DNA from: Candidatus Hydrogenedentota bacterium
GTDB taxonomy: Bacteria > Hydrogenedentota > Hydrogenedentia > Hydrogenedentales > CAILVY01
DNA length: 41,299 bases
Assembly (NCBI GenBank): GCA_903837785.1
Contig: CAILVY010000275.1
Location: forward strand, 1-41,299
Reading direction: 5' to 3'
Within the stretch, counting starts at the first letter, position 1; every line of letters starts with the position of its first letter. This document shows, piece by piece, positions 15,387 through 23,833 of this stretch. Both the position numbers and the translations under genes were made by a program. The notes beneath the pieces are model-generated. The model was not told the origin of the DNA. It was given only the letters and a program-made list of their open reading frames with translations, and searched no databases.

Positions 15387-16993
15387 GATGGAGGTCCGGA
15401 GGTTGAGGGTTGAGTTGCCTTGCGTTCGTACAGGGTTACATGCAGTCCATGGAACGTGTGACGCTCTGTCGCGGCCCAGTGCTCGTCCAGCCAGTGCCGA
15501 ATCAGGTCCGTAGTCGGTTGCCAGTCGAAGGTGCGCCCAAAGGTTTCGACAAACCACACCCGCCGGGCGTCCCGGGTCGCCTCTTCCTTCGGCACGGGCA
15601 TCAGCCCATGGCTGCGCAGCAACGGCGCGTTGCCCTGCGTCTTGATGAACACGGTTTCGTCATGGCGCGAATCGCCGAGCCGGCAGATCTTCGGCCAGTC
15701 CAGATAATGCTTGAACGGATACATCGTGAAGTGGCTGGCCAGGCCCACCACGTCGCCTTCCTTCAGGTTCGACTGAAGATACGCCGCCGCGGCCCGGCAA
15801 TCCACCTTGTCCCAAATCCCCATGTTATGGCTGGGCACCGGATGCACGCGATGCGCGTAGTAGTCGTTCAGGCAGGGCATCGTGAACGCGGCGATGGCGG
15901 CAAGCCCGAGGCCCGTGAGCCAGGGCTTCTTCAGGGCGCGCAGGCCCGCGGCAACGCCCATCACGCCGACGGCCCCCGAGAAGATGAAGAGGCGGTCCTC
16001 ATAAAACGAAAAATGCCGGTGGCTCCACAGGATGGCATTCGCGATGATCGGCACAAACGTCAGCAGCGCCAGCAGCGCGCCCGCCGTCCAGCGCTTGTAT
16101 TGCGCGGCAACGCCCAGCAAGAAGAGCCCGAACGTGATGAGGAAGAGCGGCCAGTAGGCCCACACGGACGGCCCGTAGCCCGCCATCAGCGTCTTGAACG
16201 TAATGAAAACGCTCTTCCACGTGGGGTTCGGATACCACGTGTAGACGAGCGACTTCACCACCTCGTTCATGAAGAACGCAAGCTTCAGCGCATACGCGAT
16301 CAAGACGAGAATCGCCACGTTGGCGGCCACCCAGCGCCAGAAATGCCGCCGGTACGGCCAGATCACGCACAAGTAGTAGGCGTTGAACGAGAAGATCGTC
16401 CACACGGCGAAGAAATGGCTGTAGACCGCGAGCGACAACAGGGCCACCAGGCCGATCCACGCCCAGGTCCGGTTCTCATCAAGCGCCCGGAGCAAGCAGT
16501 ACAGGGCCAGCAGGCCAATGAACGTGTAAAAGGCATAGATGCGCAGTTCCTGCGCATACTTGATCTGATACGGCGAAACGGCAAAAAGCAGCGCCGCGAT
16601 CACGCCCGCCCAGGGATCCTGCAGCACACGGCGCGCCACCACGAAAACCAGCGGGATCGAGAAGATGCTCAGCAGGCACGGCATCAGCCGGATCAGGAAA
16701 TCGTTCTGGGCCGATGTCACGGGGTAATGCGTCAGAGACCGCACGATCCCGTCGTACCAGATGCGCGTCAGCACCGCGTTCATCGGCGCCTCGTTGTTCT
16801 CATGCGGATCGAGAATCGTGCCGTGCGCGTCGACGAGGTGGCGGAGATAGAGGCTGGCGCCCTCGTCGTACCAGATGCTGCACTCCGCCAGGTGATACAG
16901 GCGCAACGCGGCGCCCAGGAGCACCGCGATCAGGAGGCAGAGCGCCACGGGCCGAAGCGGCCAGGCAGAATCACGATCGGATTGCATAGACAT
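15383..16993 (-). CDS. GT39/ArnT-type polytopic membrane glycosyltransferase
   Basis: This 536-aa integral membrane protein has about ten helices and a soluble C-terminal part. The first periplasmic loop carries the GT-C acidic motif IWYDEGASLYLRHL, just after helix 1. AVSPYQIKYAQELRIYAFY matches the PMT/ArnT family block. Such enzymes move a sugar from a polyprenyl-phosphate donor to lipid, protein or glycan on the outer face of the inner membrane. A start at 16993 has AAGGA at 5 nt; 16999 and 16987 are alternatives. The -10 TACAAT (minus, 17017-17022) lies just upstream. The gene is coupled by a 4-nt overlap to the sulfatase. The GT2 gene at 23834 could provide the lipid-linked donor, but that is inference. 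Confidence 0.85.
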   Translation of the reverse strand: MSMQSDRDSAWPLRPVALCLLIAVLLGAALRLYHLAECSIWYDEGASLYLRHLVDAHGTILDPHENNEAPMNAVLTRIWYDGIVRSLTHYPVTSAQNDFLIRLMPCLLSIFSIPLVFVVARRVLQDPWAGVIAALLFAVSPYQIKYAQELRIYAFYTFIGLLALYCLLRALDENRTWAWIGLVALLSLAVYSHFFAVWTIFSFNAYYLCVIWPYRRHFWRWVAANVAILVLIAYALKLAFFMNEVVKSLVYTWYPNPTWKSVFITFKTLMAGYGPSVWAYWPLFLITFGLFLLGVAAQYKRWTAGALLALLTFVPIIANAILWSHRHFSFYEDRLFIFSGAVGVMGVAAGLRALKKPWLTGLGLAAIAAFTMPCLNDYYAHRVHPVPSHNMGIWDKVDCRAAAAYLQSNLKEGDVVGLASHFTMYPFKHYLDWPKICRLGDSRHDETVFIKTQGNAPLLRSHGLMPVPKEEATRDARRVWFVETFGRTFDWQPTTDLIRHWLDEHWAATERHTFHGLHVTLYERKATQPSTSGPPS

Positions 16994-17016
16994 CAGCATC
17001 CTTCGAACGCGCCTGC

Positions 17017-17022
17017 ATTGTA
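17017..17022 (-). promoter_or_regulatory. -10 element for the GT39-sulfatase pair
   Basis: TACAAT on the minus strand, with TGGAAC 17 nt upstream as a weak -35 (17040-17045). It lies about 25 nt before the start of the glycosyltransferase gene and is back to back with the DUF72 promoter. Confidence 0.45.
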
Positions 17023-17063
17023 CTTGCCCGCTTCGTCGTGTTCCAGCGCCGCGCCCCGGACGC

Positions 17064-17069
17064 TATAAT
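17064..17069 (+). promoter_or_regulatory. -10 element placing the DUF72 start codon at +1
   Basis: A perfect TATAAT ends 6 nt before the ATG at 17076, so transcription should begin at or next to the start codon. There is no Shine-Dalgarno. The expected product is a leaderless mRNA. Confidence 0.6.
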
Positions 17070-17075
17070 GGAAAC

Positions 17076-17963
17076 ATGAACGAGGATTCCGAGGCTGTCA
17101 TTCGCGTCGGCCCCGCCGGCTGGTCCTACGAGGACTGGGCCGGCATCGTGTATCCGCCCGGCATGCCGCGCACGCTGCATCCCCTGGCGTTCCTGTGCCC
17201 GTTCTTCGACGTCGTCGAGATCAACTCGAGTTTCTACCGGCCCCTGAACCCCAAACACGGCGCCACATGGCTCAAGAAGGTTGAGGCCAATCCGCGCTTT
17301 TCGTTCACAGTCAAACTGTGGGAGCGCTTCACCCATCAGCGCGACGCCTGGCCGGAGGATCGCGAGCTGCGCATGTTCCTTGACGGCATCACCCCGTTGG
17401 CCGAGGCCGGGAAGCTCGGCGCCCTCCTCATCCAGTTCCCGTGGAGCTTCAAGCGCACCCCCGAAAACCGGCAATGGCTCGCGCGCGTCCTGGACACGTT
17501 TTCCGCCTACCCCCTGACGCTCGAAATCCGCCACGCCTCGTGGGACCGGCCCGAGGTCTATCGGGGGCTCGCCGAACGCCGCGCCGCCTTCTGCAACATC
17601 GATCAGCCGCTCTTCTCCAACTCGCTCGCGCCCACCGCCAGGGTCACCGCGCCCGTCGGCTACATCCGGCTCCATGGCCGCAACCACGACGATTGGTTCC
17701 GTGAAGACGCGGACCGCAACGACCGCTACAACTACCTCTACCGCCCGGACGAACTCGCGCCGTGGATCGACAAGATCAAGCGGATGAAGAAGCAGGTGAA
17801 CGAACTCTTCATCGTCACGAACAACCACTATCGTGGCCAGGCCGTTGTCAACGCCCTCGAAATCCAGGCCGCCATCGGCCGTCCGCTCCCCGCCATCCCG
17901 AAACACCTCATTGACGAATACCCCCGGCTTCGCCTCTTGTTGCGGGAAGCCGGCCCGGAGTGA
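17076..17963 (+). CDS. DUF72 (YecE-like) protein
   Basis: This 295-aa protein belongs to the DUF72 TIM-barrel family, widespread but of unproven function. Motifs are the N-terminal VGPAGWSYEDWAGIVYP, EINSSFYRPLNPK, FSFTVKLWERFTHQR, LLIQFPWSFKRT, LEIRHASW and the C-terminal YIRLHGRNHDDWF...YNYLYRPDEL, followed by VTNNHYRGQAVVNA. These carry the family's conserved acidic and aromatic residues. Length is normal. The ATG is preceded by TATAAT at a distance that implies leaderless translation. It is divergent from the glycosyltransferase gene and convergent with nagB, so it is probably a single-gene unit. Confidence 0.9.
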   Translation: MNEDSEAVIRVGPAGWSYEDWAGIVYPPGMPRTLHPLAFLCPFFDVVEINSSFYRPLNPKHGATWLKKVEANPRFSFTVKLWERFTHQRDAWPEDRELRMFLDGITPLAEAGKLGALLIQFPWSFKRTPENRQWLARVLDTFSAYPLTLEIRHASWDRPEVYRGLAERRAAFCNIDQPLFSNSLAPTARVTAPVGYIRLHGRNHDDWFREDADRNDRYNYLYRPDELAPWIDKIKRMKKQVNELFIVTNNHYRGQAVVNALEIQAAIGRPLPAIPKHLIDEYPRLRLLLREAGPE

Positions 17964-17972
17964 GAAGAGAAA

Positions 17973-18770
17973 TTACATGTCCATTTCCCGGAAGGCTTTC
18001 CATTCCGGCTCGTTGTCAAAGATCCAGCGGTAGTAATCTTTGTTTTCAAGGTGCGCCGCCGCCGCTTCGTCCACGATAACCGTGCAGTGTTCATGCAGTT
18101 GCAGCGCGGTCGCCGAGATCATCGAAGTGACCGGGCCTTCCACCGCCTCGGCAAGCACGCCGGCCTTCGAGCGTCCGGTCACCAGCATGAGGCAGCGTTC
18201 CGCTTCGAGAATCGTGCCCACGCCCATCGTGATCGCGCGCCGGGGCATTTCGCTGGGATCATCGAAGAGCGGCCCGTTCTGCGCGAGCGTTTGCGGCGTA
18301 AGCGCCTTCTCGCGCGTGCGCGAGCGCATCGCCGAGAGTGGCTCATTGAAACCGATATGTCCCGAGGCCCCGACGCTCAACAGTTGCAGGTCAATCCCGC
18401 CGAAATCGAGTATCGTTTCCTCGTAGCGCCGGCATTCCCCGGCAATGTCCTCCGCCATGCCGTTCGGAAGATGCGTGTTCCGGATGTCGATGTTCACTTT
18501 GTGGAACAGGTGCTGATTCATGTAGTAGCGGTAAGAGTTCCGGTGCTCGGGGGGCAGACCGATGTACTCGTCGAGGTTGAACGTGACCGCGAGCGAGAAA
18601 TCGAGCCCGTCCGTCCGGTGCAGATCGGCCAGCCGCGCATAGAGGCTCTCCATCGTCCGGCCCGTGGCCAGGCCCAGCACGAGGTTGGGGCGCCGCCGCA
18701 GTTCCCGGGCAATGATCGCCGCCGCCAGTTCCGTCGCCGCCGCCTTGCTGTCGCGAATAATCACCTGCAT
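17973..18770 (-). CDS. nagB: Glucosamine-6-phosphate deaminase
   Basis: This 265-aa enzyme converts glucosamine-6-phosphate to fructose-6-phosphate and ammonia, the entry of amino sugars into glycolysis. Matches to NagB are strong: LGLATGRTMESLYARL (phosphate loop), TFNLDEYIGLP with catalytic Asp67, SGHIGFNEP with His138 and Glu143, and RAITMGVGTILEAE. The residue equivalent to Asp141 of E. coli NagB is Ser136 (E. coli reads NDGH, here ASGH). Firmicute enzymes have Asn there, so variation is tolerated, but Ser is notable. The start at 18770 gives the normal length. No nagA lies beside it, so it may be scattered or serve cell-wall recycling. Confidence 0.9.
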   Translation of the reverse strand: MQVIIRDSKAAATELAAAIIARELRRRPNLVLGLATGRTMESLYARLADLHRTDGLDFSLAVTFNLDEYIGLPPEHRNSYRYYMNQHLFHKVNIDIRNTHLPNGMAEDIAGECRRYEETILDFGGIDLQLLSVGASGHIGFNEPLSAMRSRTREKALTPQTLAQNGPLFDDPSEMPRRAITMGVGTILEAERCLMLVTGRSKAGVLAEAVEGPVTSMISATALQLHEHCTVIVDEAAAAHLENKDYYRWIFDNEPEWKAFREMDM

Positions 18771-18868
18771 CGGGCCTCGTGCTCCTTCCGTTGACGCTGA
18801 CGCGTGCTCCACGCGGAATAGGATATCATGAGGGCGTGTTCAGGCCAACACAATGGAGGGTTGAAACC

Positions 18869-19333
18869 ATGCGTTACGGATGGATGGCCGCGGCCGTGCT
18901 CCTCGCGGGCGCCGCCGCCGCGGAGAAGACCGAACCCGTCCTGGGCCTCTGGCTCACCACCGGCGGCGAAAGCCGCGTCGAAATCACGCAGGGCGCCGAC
19001 GGGAAACTGACCGGTAAAATCGTCTGGCTGGCCGACGTCAATTATCCGGCCGGCGATGCCGAGGCCGGGAAACCCAAGCACGATCGCCACAATCCCGATG
19101 CCGCCAAGCAGGCGGCGCCCATCGTCGGGCTCGAGATTCTCCAGGGATTCACGAAAGCCTCCGACGGCACGTGGACCGGTGGGACTGTCTACGACCCGAA
19201 GAACGGCAAGACGTACAAGTGCAAGATGAGCCTGTCCGAAGACGGCAAGCAGCTCAACGTCCGCGGATTCATCGGTGTGTCCCTGATGGGCCGCACGGAA
19301 GTCTGGGACCGCTACACGCCGCCCGCCAAGTAA
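18869..19333 (+). CDS. DUF2147 secreted protein
   Basis: This 154-aa exported protein has a short signal peptide (MRYGWMAAAVLLAGAAAA). The rest is the DUF2147 beta-barrel: GLWLTTGGESRVEI, LTGKIVWLADVNYP, NPDAAKQAAPIVGLEILQGF, WTGGTVYDPKNGKTYKCKMSL, LNVRGFIGVSLMGRTEVWDRY. The family is lipocalin-like, periplasmic or extracellular, with unknown ligand. GGAGG lies 9 nt before the ATG; upstream in-frame starts lack support. The HAD gene follows after 45 nt but has its own -10. Family firm, function unknown. Confidence 0.9.
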   Translation: MRYGWMAAAVLLAGAAAAEKTEPVLGLWLTTGGESRVEITQGADGKLTGKIVWLADVNYPAGDAEAGKPKHDRHNPDAAKQAAPIVGLEILQGFTKASDGTWTGGTVYDPKNGKTYKCKMSLSEDGKQLNVRGFIGVSLMGRTEVWDRYTPPAK

Positions 19334-19363
19334 GCGCGGAAGCGGAAGCGAACGCCCTGCTCC

Positions 19364-19372
19364 TGCTACAAT
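19364..19372 (+). promoter_or_regulatory. Extended -10 giving a leaderless HAD mRNA
   Basis: TGCTACAAT ends 6 nt before the ATG at 19379, so the start point coincides with the start codon. There is no -35 at 16-18 nt and no Shine-Dalgarno. Confidence 0.55.
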
Positions 19373-19378
19373 CCGCGC

Positions 19379-20032
19379 ATGGCAGAACAGGCGCTCATCA
19401 TCTTCGACATTGACGGCACCCTGCTGCAAACCGACCGGGTCACCGTCCCCGCGGTGCAGCAAACCTTCGCCGCGCACGGGCTCCCCGTCCCGGACGCCGC
19501 GACAATCTGTTCCTTCTTCGGCAAACCCGTCGAAGACTACGAGGCCTGGCTCGCTTCCTGTTGTTCGCCGGAAACGGCCGCCCGCATCGTCGACGAAACC
19601 AACCGCCGGGAACTCGAGCTCATCGGCGAGGCCGGCGAACTCTTCCCAGGCATGCGCGACGTCCTGACGCAACTCGCCGCGCAGGGCTACGCGCTCGCCG
19701 TGTGCTCGAACGGCCCGGAACCCTACGTCAACGAATTCCTCGACGTGCACCGCCTGCGCAGTTTCTTCCGCGAAGTGCGCATCCGCGGCCCCCGCCACCC
19801 CGGCAAGACCGCCATGCTCGCCGACATTCTCCGCTGCATCCCCGTCCGGCCCGCCGTCATGGTCGGCGACCGCGCCGACGATATCGAAGCCGCCCACGAA
19901 AATGGCGCCTTCGCCATCGCCGCCGCCTACGGCTTCGGCGCTCCAGAAGAACACCGCGCCGCGGATGCGCGGGTCCACGCCGCCGCCGACTTGCCGCAGG
20001 CGATTGAGGCGCTGCTCCGCTCCTCGCGATAG
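19379..20032 (+). CDS. HAD-superfamily phosphatase, phosphoglycolate-phosphatase-like
   Basis: This 217-aa cytosolic phosphatase has motif I IIFDIDGTLLQ (nucleophile Asp10, acid Asp12). A four-helix cap follows, then motif II AVCSNG, a motif III Lys in HPGKTAMLADIL and motif IV VMVGDRADDIEAAHENGAF. The order and cap match the Gph/PgmB-like subgroup I. Substrate could be phosphoglycolate or a sugar phosphate. It appears to be leaderless (see 19364-19372). After the stop, the 20033-20280 gap holds one hairpin, GTGTCC-TGTG-GGACAC (20045-20060), without a T-run, and no gene. Confidence 0.88.
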   Translation: MAEQALIIFDIDGTLLQTDRVTVPAVQQTFAAHGLPVPDAATICSFFGKPVEDYEAWLASCCSPETAARIVDETNRRELELIGEAGELFPGMRDVLTQLAAQGYALAVCSNGPEPYVNEFLDVHRLRSFFREVRIRGPRHPGKTAMLADILRCIPVRPAVMVGDRADDIEAAHENGAFAIAAAYGFGAPEEHRAADARVHAAADLPQAIEALLRSSR

Positions 20033-20283
20033 GACCTGCCAAGCGTGTCCTGTGGGACACTCGAATACGACCCATTTCACCCACAGGCGCACACGGCAGC
20101 TTCTGCCGCAAGGAAACGCCCGCTCCTATCCGGGCGCATCCTCCCGATCCGTGTCATCCGCGTTCTATTCTCTGGTTTTGTCCCTTCCCTGCCCGAGCGC
20201 CCCGGGTCTCGTGCCTGAGGCGTTCCACCGCAACTGTTGAACGTAGATTCACATATTGCCCCGCAGTTGCCGGGGAATTCCCC

Positions 20284-20312
20284 TTGACTTCCGGGTGTTT
20301 CACGATCATAAT
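20284..20312 (+). promoter_or_regulatory. Promoter of the tetR-emrAB unit
   Basis: TTGACT (20284-20289), a 17-nt spacer and CATAAT (20307-20312). The operator begins on the next base, so bound repressor would cover the start point. This is textbook autorepression geometry. Confidence 0.8.
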
Positions 20313-20328
20313 GTGAATGAGGATTCAC
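20313..20328 (+). promoter_or_regulatory. TetR operator, perfect inverted repeat
   Basis: GTGAAT-GAGG-ATTCAC is a perfect 6-bp inverted repeat with a 4-nt centre, lying between the -10 and the ribosome site. A half-site, GATTCAC, recurs at 20246-20252, about 75 bp upstream, and could be a second weaker site. Confidence 0.75.
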
Positions 20329-20341
20329 ACAGGAGCCGATC

Positions 20342-20950
20342 ATGTCCGCCAGGAAGCTGGATACGGAGATTCGCCGGGACCAAATCGCCGAAGCCGCGCT
20401 GCAGGTCATCCAGACCCAGGGATTCAAAGGCTTCAACATGGAGAACATCGCCGGCCAGGTGGGGCTGGTGCCCTCGGCAATCTATCGGCACTTCAAGGGA
20501 AAGGGCGCCGTTCTGGACGCGGTTCTGGATCTGATTCAGGAACGGCTGCAGGCCATTGTGGCGGAGGCCCGCGCGGCCGAAACGCTGCCGCTGGATCGGC
20601 TGAAATCCCTCTTGCGCCGGCACGTGATGCTCGCGCAGCACACCCAGGCGATTCCGCGCGTCCTGTTTTCGGACCAGGTCTACTTCGGCAACCCCGTGCG
20701 CAAGGCGAAAATGTTTGGCATCCTGCGCGGCTATCTGGACGCCGTGGCGGCGATCGTCCGGGACGGACAGCAGGACGGCAGCATCCGGAGCGACCTTTCC
20801 GCCGACACGCTGGCGGCCGTGTTCTTCGGACTCTTCCAGCCCGCCGCCCTGCTCTGGCACATGAGCGACGGCGGCTTCGACATGATCAAGCACATCGACC
20901 GCGCCTGGCGGGTCTTCTGCGACGGCGCGTGTCCCAACCGCGTGGACTAG
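20342..20950 (+). CDS. TetR-family repressor of the adjacent efflux pump
   Basis: This 202-aa regulator has an N-terminal helix-turn-helix (about residues 11-55: RRDQIAEAALQVIQTQGFKG, then MENIAGQVGLVPSAIYRHFK). The C-terminal helical ligand domain contains LLWHMSDGGFDMIKHI near its end. The ribosome site AGGAG is 6 nt before the ATG and directly follows the operator. The gene is first in a row with the EmrA- and EmrB-like genes, 31 nt before emrA. It should repress its own unit and release it on binding the toxic substrate, as for EmrR- or TtgR-type systems; the ligand is unknown. Confidence 0.9.
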   Translation: MSARKLDTEIRRDQIAEAALQVIQTQGFKGFNMENIAGQVGLVPSAIYRHFKGKGAVLDAVLDLIQERLQAIVAEARAAETLPLDRLKSLLRRHVMLAQHTQAIPRVLFSDQVYFGNPVRKAKMFGILRGYLDAVAAIVRDGQQDGSIRSDLSADTLAAVFFGLFQPAALLWHMSDGGFDMIKHIDRAWRVFCDGACPNRVD

Positions 20951-20981
20951 CCGGTGAGATTCCCAAAGGAGGATACGAATC

Positions 20982-22151
20982 GTGGATACCGCAAGCCGAG
21001 AGGAGACGCCGCAACCCGGACGGACCGGCCGCAAGCCGTGGGGCTTCCGGATAGTCGTGGCGCTGGTGATCCTGGGGGGCGCGGCATGGGGCGTCCGATA
21101 TTACCGCTATGCACAAACCTACGAGTCCACAGATGACGCCTTCATCGAGGGCACGGTGGTGCAGATTGCCCCGCAAGTGGCGGGGCAAGTGCTCCAGGTC
21201 GCGATCGAAGACAATCAGCGGGTGAAGCAAGGCGACTTGCTCGTGGAAATCGATCCAAAGCCGTATCTCATCCGGCTCGACGCGCAACGCGCCGCGGCGC
21301 AGGTGGCCGAAAGCCGCCGCGCCACCGCGGAACGCAAAGTGGAACTGACCCGGGCAACCACGGCCGCGCGCCTCGAAGAAGCCGAAAGCGCGCTGAACGC
21401 GGCGAAGGCCGTGGCCGAGGAAGCGCGCTCCGGCGTCGTGGCGGCGGAGGCCGAGGCGCAACGCGCGCAGAAGGACGCCGAACGCTACACGCAACTCGTG
21501 GGCGGCAATGCCGTGTCGCAACAGCAGCACGACCTCGCCAGCACCACGGCCCGCGCCGCCACAGCGCGCCTCCTCGAAGCACGAAAACAAGTGGCCGCCG
21601 CCGATGCACAGGTCGGCCAGGCGGAGGGCGGCCTGGCCGCGGCGAAGACCGGCCCGCAGGAAGTCGCCCTGGCGGAGTCGCAACGTGAACAGAGCGCGGC
21701 CGAGGTGGCGCAGGCGGAGGCGGCCGTGCGCGCCGCCGCACTCGATCTCGAGCACACGAAGATCCTTGCGCCGCTCGACGGCCATGTGACAAAGAAGTCC
21801 GTGCATGTCGGGGAAATCGTCCAGATCGGGCAGGCCCTGACGGCGGTCGTTTCGCCGGCCGTGTGGGTGGTGGCCAACTTCAAAGAGACGCAGTTGCGGC
21901 GGATGCGCACCGGACAGGAAGTGCGCATCCGGGTGGACGCCTTTCCTCAGCATGTGTTCCGCGGGCATATCGACAGCATGCAGGCGGGGAGCGGCGCACG
22001 CTTCAGCCTGCTGCCGCCCGAAAATGCCACCGGCAACTACGTCAAGGTGATCCAGCGCGTTCCGGTGAAGATCCTCTTCGATGAACCGCTGCCCGCGGAT
22101 CGTGCCATGGCACCCGGGATGTCGGTCGTGCCGGAGGTCCGGATTAAATGA
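20982..22151 (+). CDS. emrA: Membrane fusion protein of an EmrAB-type efflux pump
   Basis: This 389-aa periplasmic adaptor has one N-terminal membrane helix (about 21-42, GFRIVVALVILGGAAWGV). The biotinyl-lipoyl half motifs flank a long alpha-helical hairpin: YESTDDAFIEGTVVQIAPQVAGQV and, after it, TKILAPLDGHVTKKSVHVGEIV. The hairpin (about 100-240) is very rich in Ala, Glu, Gln and Arg, a coiled coil that would reach an outer-membrane channel. The start is GTG with AAAGGAGG 9 nt upstream. Its stop overlaps the emrB start (ATGA). No TolC-type channel gene is in the window, so an unlinked one must serve. Confidence 0.9.
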   Translation: MDTASREETPQPGRTGRKPWGFRIVVALVILGGAAWGVRYYRYAQTYESTDDAFIEGTVVQIAPQVAGQVLQVAIEDNQRVKQGDLLVEIDPKPYLIRLDAQRAAAQVAESRRATAERKVELTRATTAARLEEAESALNAAKAVAEEARSGVVAAEAEAQRAQKDAERYTQLVGGNAVSQQQHDLASTTARAATARLLEARKQVAAADAQVGQAEGGLAAAKTGPQEVALAESQREQSAAEVAQAEAAVRAAALDLEHTKILAPLDGHVTKKSVHVGEIVQIGQALTAVVSPAVWVVANFKETQLRRMRTGQEVRIRVDAFPQHVFRGHIDSMQAGSGARFSLLPPENATGNYVKVIQRVPVKILFDEPLPADRAMAPGMSVVPEVRIK

Positions 22152-23749
22152 ACTCCGCCGGGGAAGAGCCGAGCCCGGGCCCCGCCCCGCAGCTCGAATG
22201 GCATCCTTCGGGCCACAACCCCTGGCTCGTGGCGGTCGTGGCAACGCTCGGGACCTTCATGGAGGTGCTCGACACGACCATCGTCAATGTGGCCCTGCCG
22301 CACATGGCGGGCAACCTCGGCGCCGACGTGAACGACAGCACCTGGGTCCTCACGTCCTATCTCGTCTCCAACGCGATCGTCCTCCCGCTCAGCGCGTGGT
22401 TCTCGTCGCTCATCGGCCGCCGCAATTTCTACATGTTGTGCATGGCGCTGTTCACCACCAGTTCCCTCTGCTGCGGCTTCGCGCCCACGCTCGGAACGCT
22501 CGTCCTCTTCCGCCTCTTCCAGGGCATGGGCGGCGGCGGCCTGCAGCCGGCCACGCAGGCCATCATGGTCGATGCTTTCCCGCCCGAGAAGCGCGGCTCG
22601 TCCATGGCGGTCTTCGGCATGACGGTGGTCTTCGCGCCCATCATCGGGCCCACCCTCGGCGGCTGGCTCACGGACAACTACTCGTGGCGCTGGGTCTTCT
22701 TCATCAACATCCCCGTCGGCATCCTCTCCATGCTCCTCGTGCCCAGGCTCATTTCTGACCCGCCCTATTTCCGGCGGCGCCGGGGCGCGCACCGCTTCCG
22801 CCTCGACTACATCGGGCTGGGCCTGCTCTCGCTGGGGCTGGGGACGCTCCAGATCGTGCTCGATCTTGGCGAGCGCCGCGACTGGTTCGAATCCACTTTC
22901 ATCCGGAACTTCGCCATCATTTCCGCCGTCTCCCTCGTGGCCGTCATCTTCTGGGAACTCCGCCACAAAGATCCCGTGGTCAACTTCCGCCTGCTGCGCG
23001 AACGCAATCTCGGATTCAGTTGCCTCGTCATGTTCCTCTTCGGCGCGTCGCTCTACGGAAGCACAGTCCTCCTGCCGCTCTTCATGCAGACCCTGCTGGG
23101 CTACACGTCGCTCTCCAGCGGACTCGCGCTCTCGCCCGGCGGCATCGTCACCCTCTTCATGATGCCGATCATCGGCATTCTGGTTTCCCGCACGGATCAG
23201 CGGCGCATGATCGCCTTCGGCATCCTCGTGATCACCGGCGCCATCTTCGAGATGGGCCGCATGTATCTTCAAATCGACTTCAAGACTGTCGCCCTCTTCC
23301 GCATCGCCCAGGGTTTCGGCATGGCCTTCATCTTCGTCCCCGTGAACACGCTCGCCTATGCCTACGTAGCCCGCGAGACCCGCGACAGCGCCTCGAGCCT
23401 GATCAACCTCGCCAGAAACATCGGCGGGAGCATGGGCATCGCGTTCAGCACGACCCTCATCACGCGCTACAGCCAGGTCCATCAGACCCATCTTGTGAGC
23501 CATCTCACCCCCTATGACGCCGACTGCGTCGCCCGGCTTGACCGCATCGCGCAGAGCTTCTACTCCCGTTCGGGCGACCCCGTGGGCGCCCTCCATCAGG
23601 CGCATGCCGCCCTCAATTTCACAGTCCTCCAACAGGCGCGGAACCTCGCCTTCATGGACGTGTTTCACATCCTCGCCTTCGTCACGTTGTTGATTCTCCC
23701 CTTGGCCTTCTTCATGCGGCGCCCGCCGAAAACCACGGCAACGCCGTAG
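22148..23749 (+). CDS. emrB: DHA2-family (EmrB/QacA) multidrug efflux transporter
   Basis: This 533-aa inner-membrane protein has about 14 predicted helices and exports hydrophobic drugs by proton antiport. EmrB signatures are TFMEVLDTTIVNVALPHMAG in helix 1, DSTWVLTSYLVSNAIVLPL, RLFQGMGGGGLQPATQAI (motif C region), GPTLGGWLTDNYSWRWVFFINIPVG, and GMAFIFVPVNTLAYAYV. The ATG overlaps the emrA stop by 4 nt. With TetR and EmrA it forms a self-contained, substrate-inducible resistance unit. Confidence 0.92.
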   Translation: MNSAGEEPSPGPAPQLEWHPSGHNPWLVAVVATLGTFMEVLDTTIVNVALPHMAGNLGADVNDSTWVLTSYLVSNAIVLPLSAWFSSLIGRRNFYMLCMALFTTSSLCCGFAPTLGTLVLFRLFQGMGGGGLQPATQAIMVDAFPPEKRGSSMAVFGMTVVFAPIIGPTLGGWLTDNYSWRWVFFINIPVGILSMLLVPRLISDPPYFRRRRGAHRFRLDYIGLGLLSLGLGTLQIVLDLGERRDWFESTFIRNFAIISAVSLVAVIFWELRHKDPVVNFRLLRERNLGFSCLVMFLFGASLYGSTVLLPLFMQTLLGYTSLSSGLALSPGGIVTLFMMPIIGILVSRTDQRRMIAFGILVITGAIFEMGRMYLQIDFKTVALFRIAQGFGMAFIFVPVNTLAYAYVARETRDSASSLINLARNIGGSMGIAFSTTLITRYSQVHQTHLVSHLTPYDADCVARLDRIAQSFYSRSGDPVGALHQAHAALNFTVLQQARNLAFMDVFHILAFVTLLILPLAFFMRRPPKTTATP

Positions 23750-23833
23750 CCGGCGACTTCTTCCGCCCGCGGTTTGACAGGCGGCGGCTCCGGGTGCGAG
23801 GATGCGCCGGAAACCAAAGGAAGGGATCAGCAC

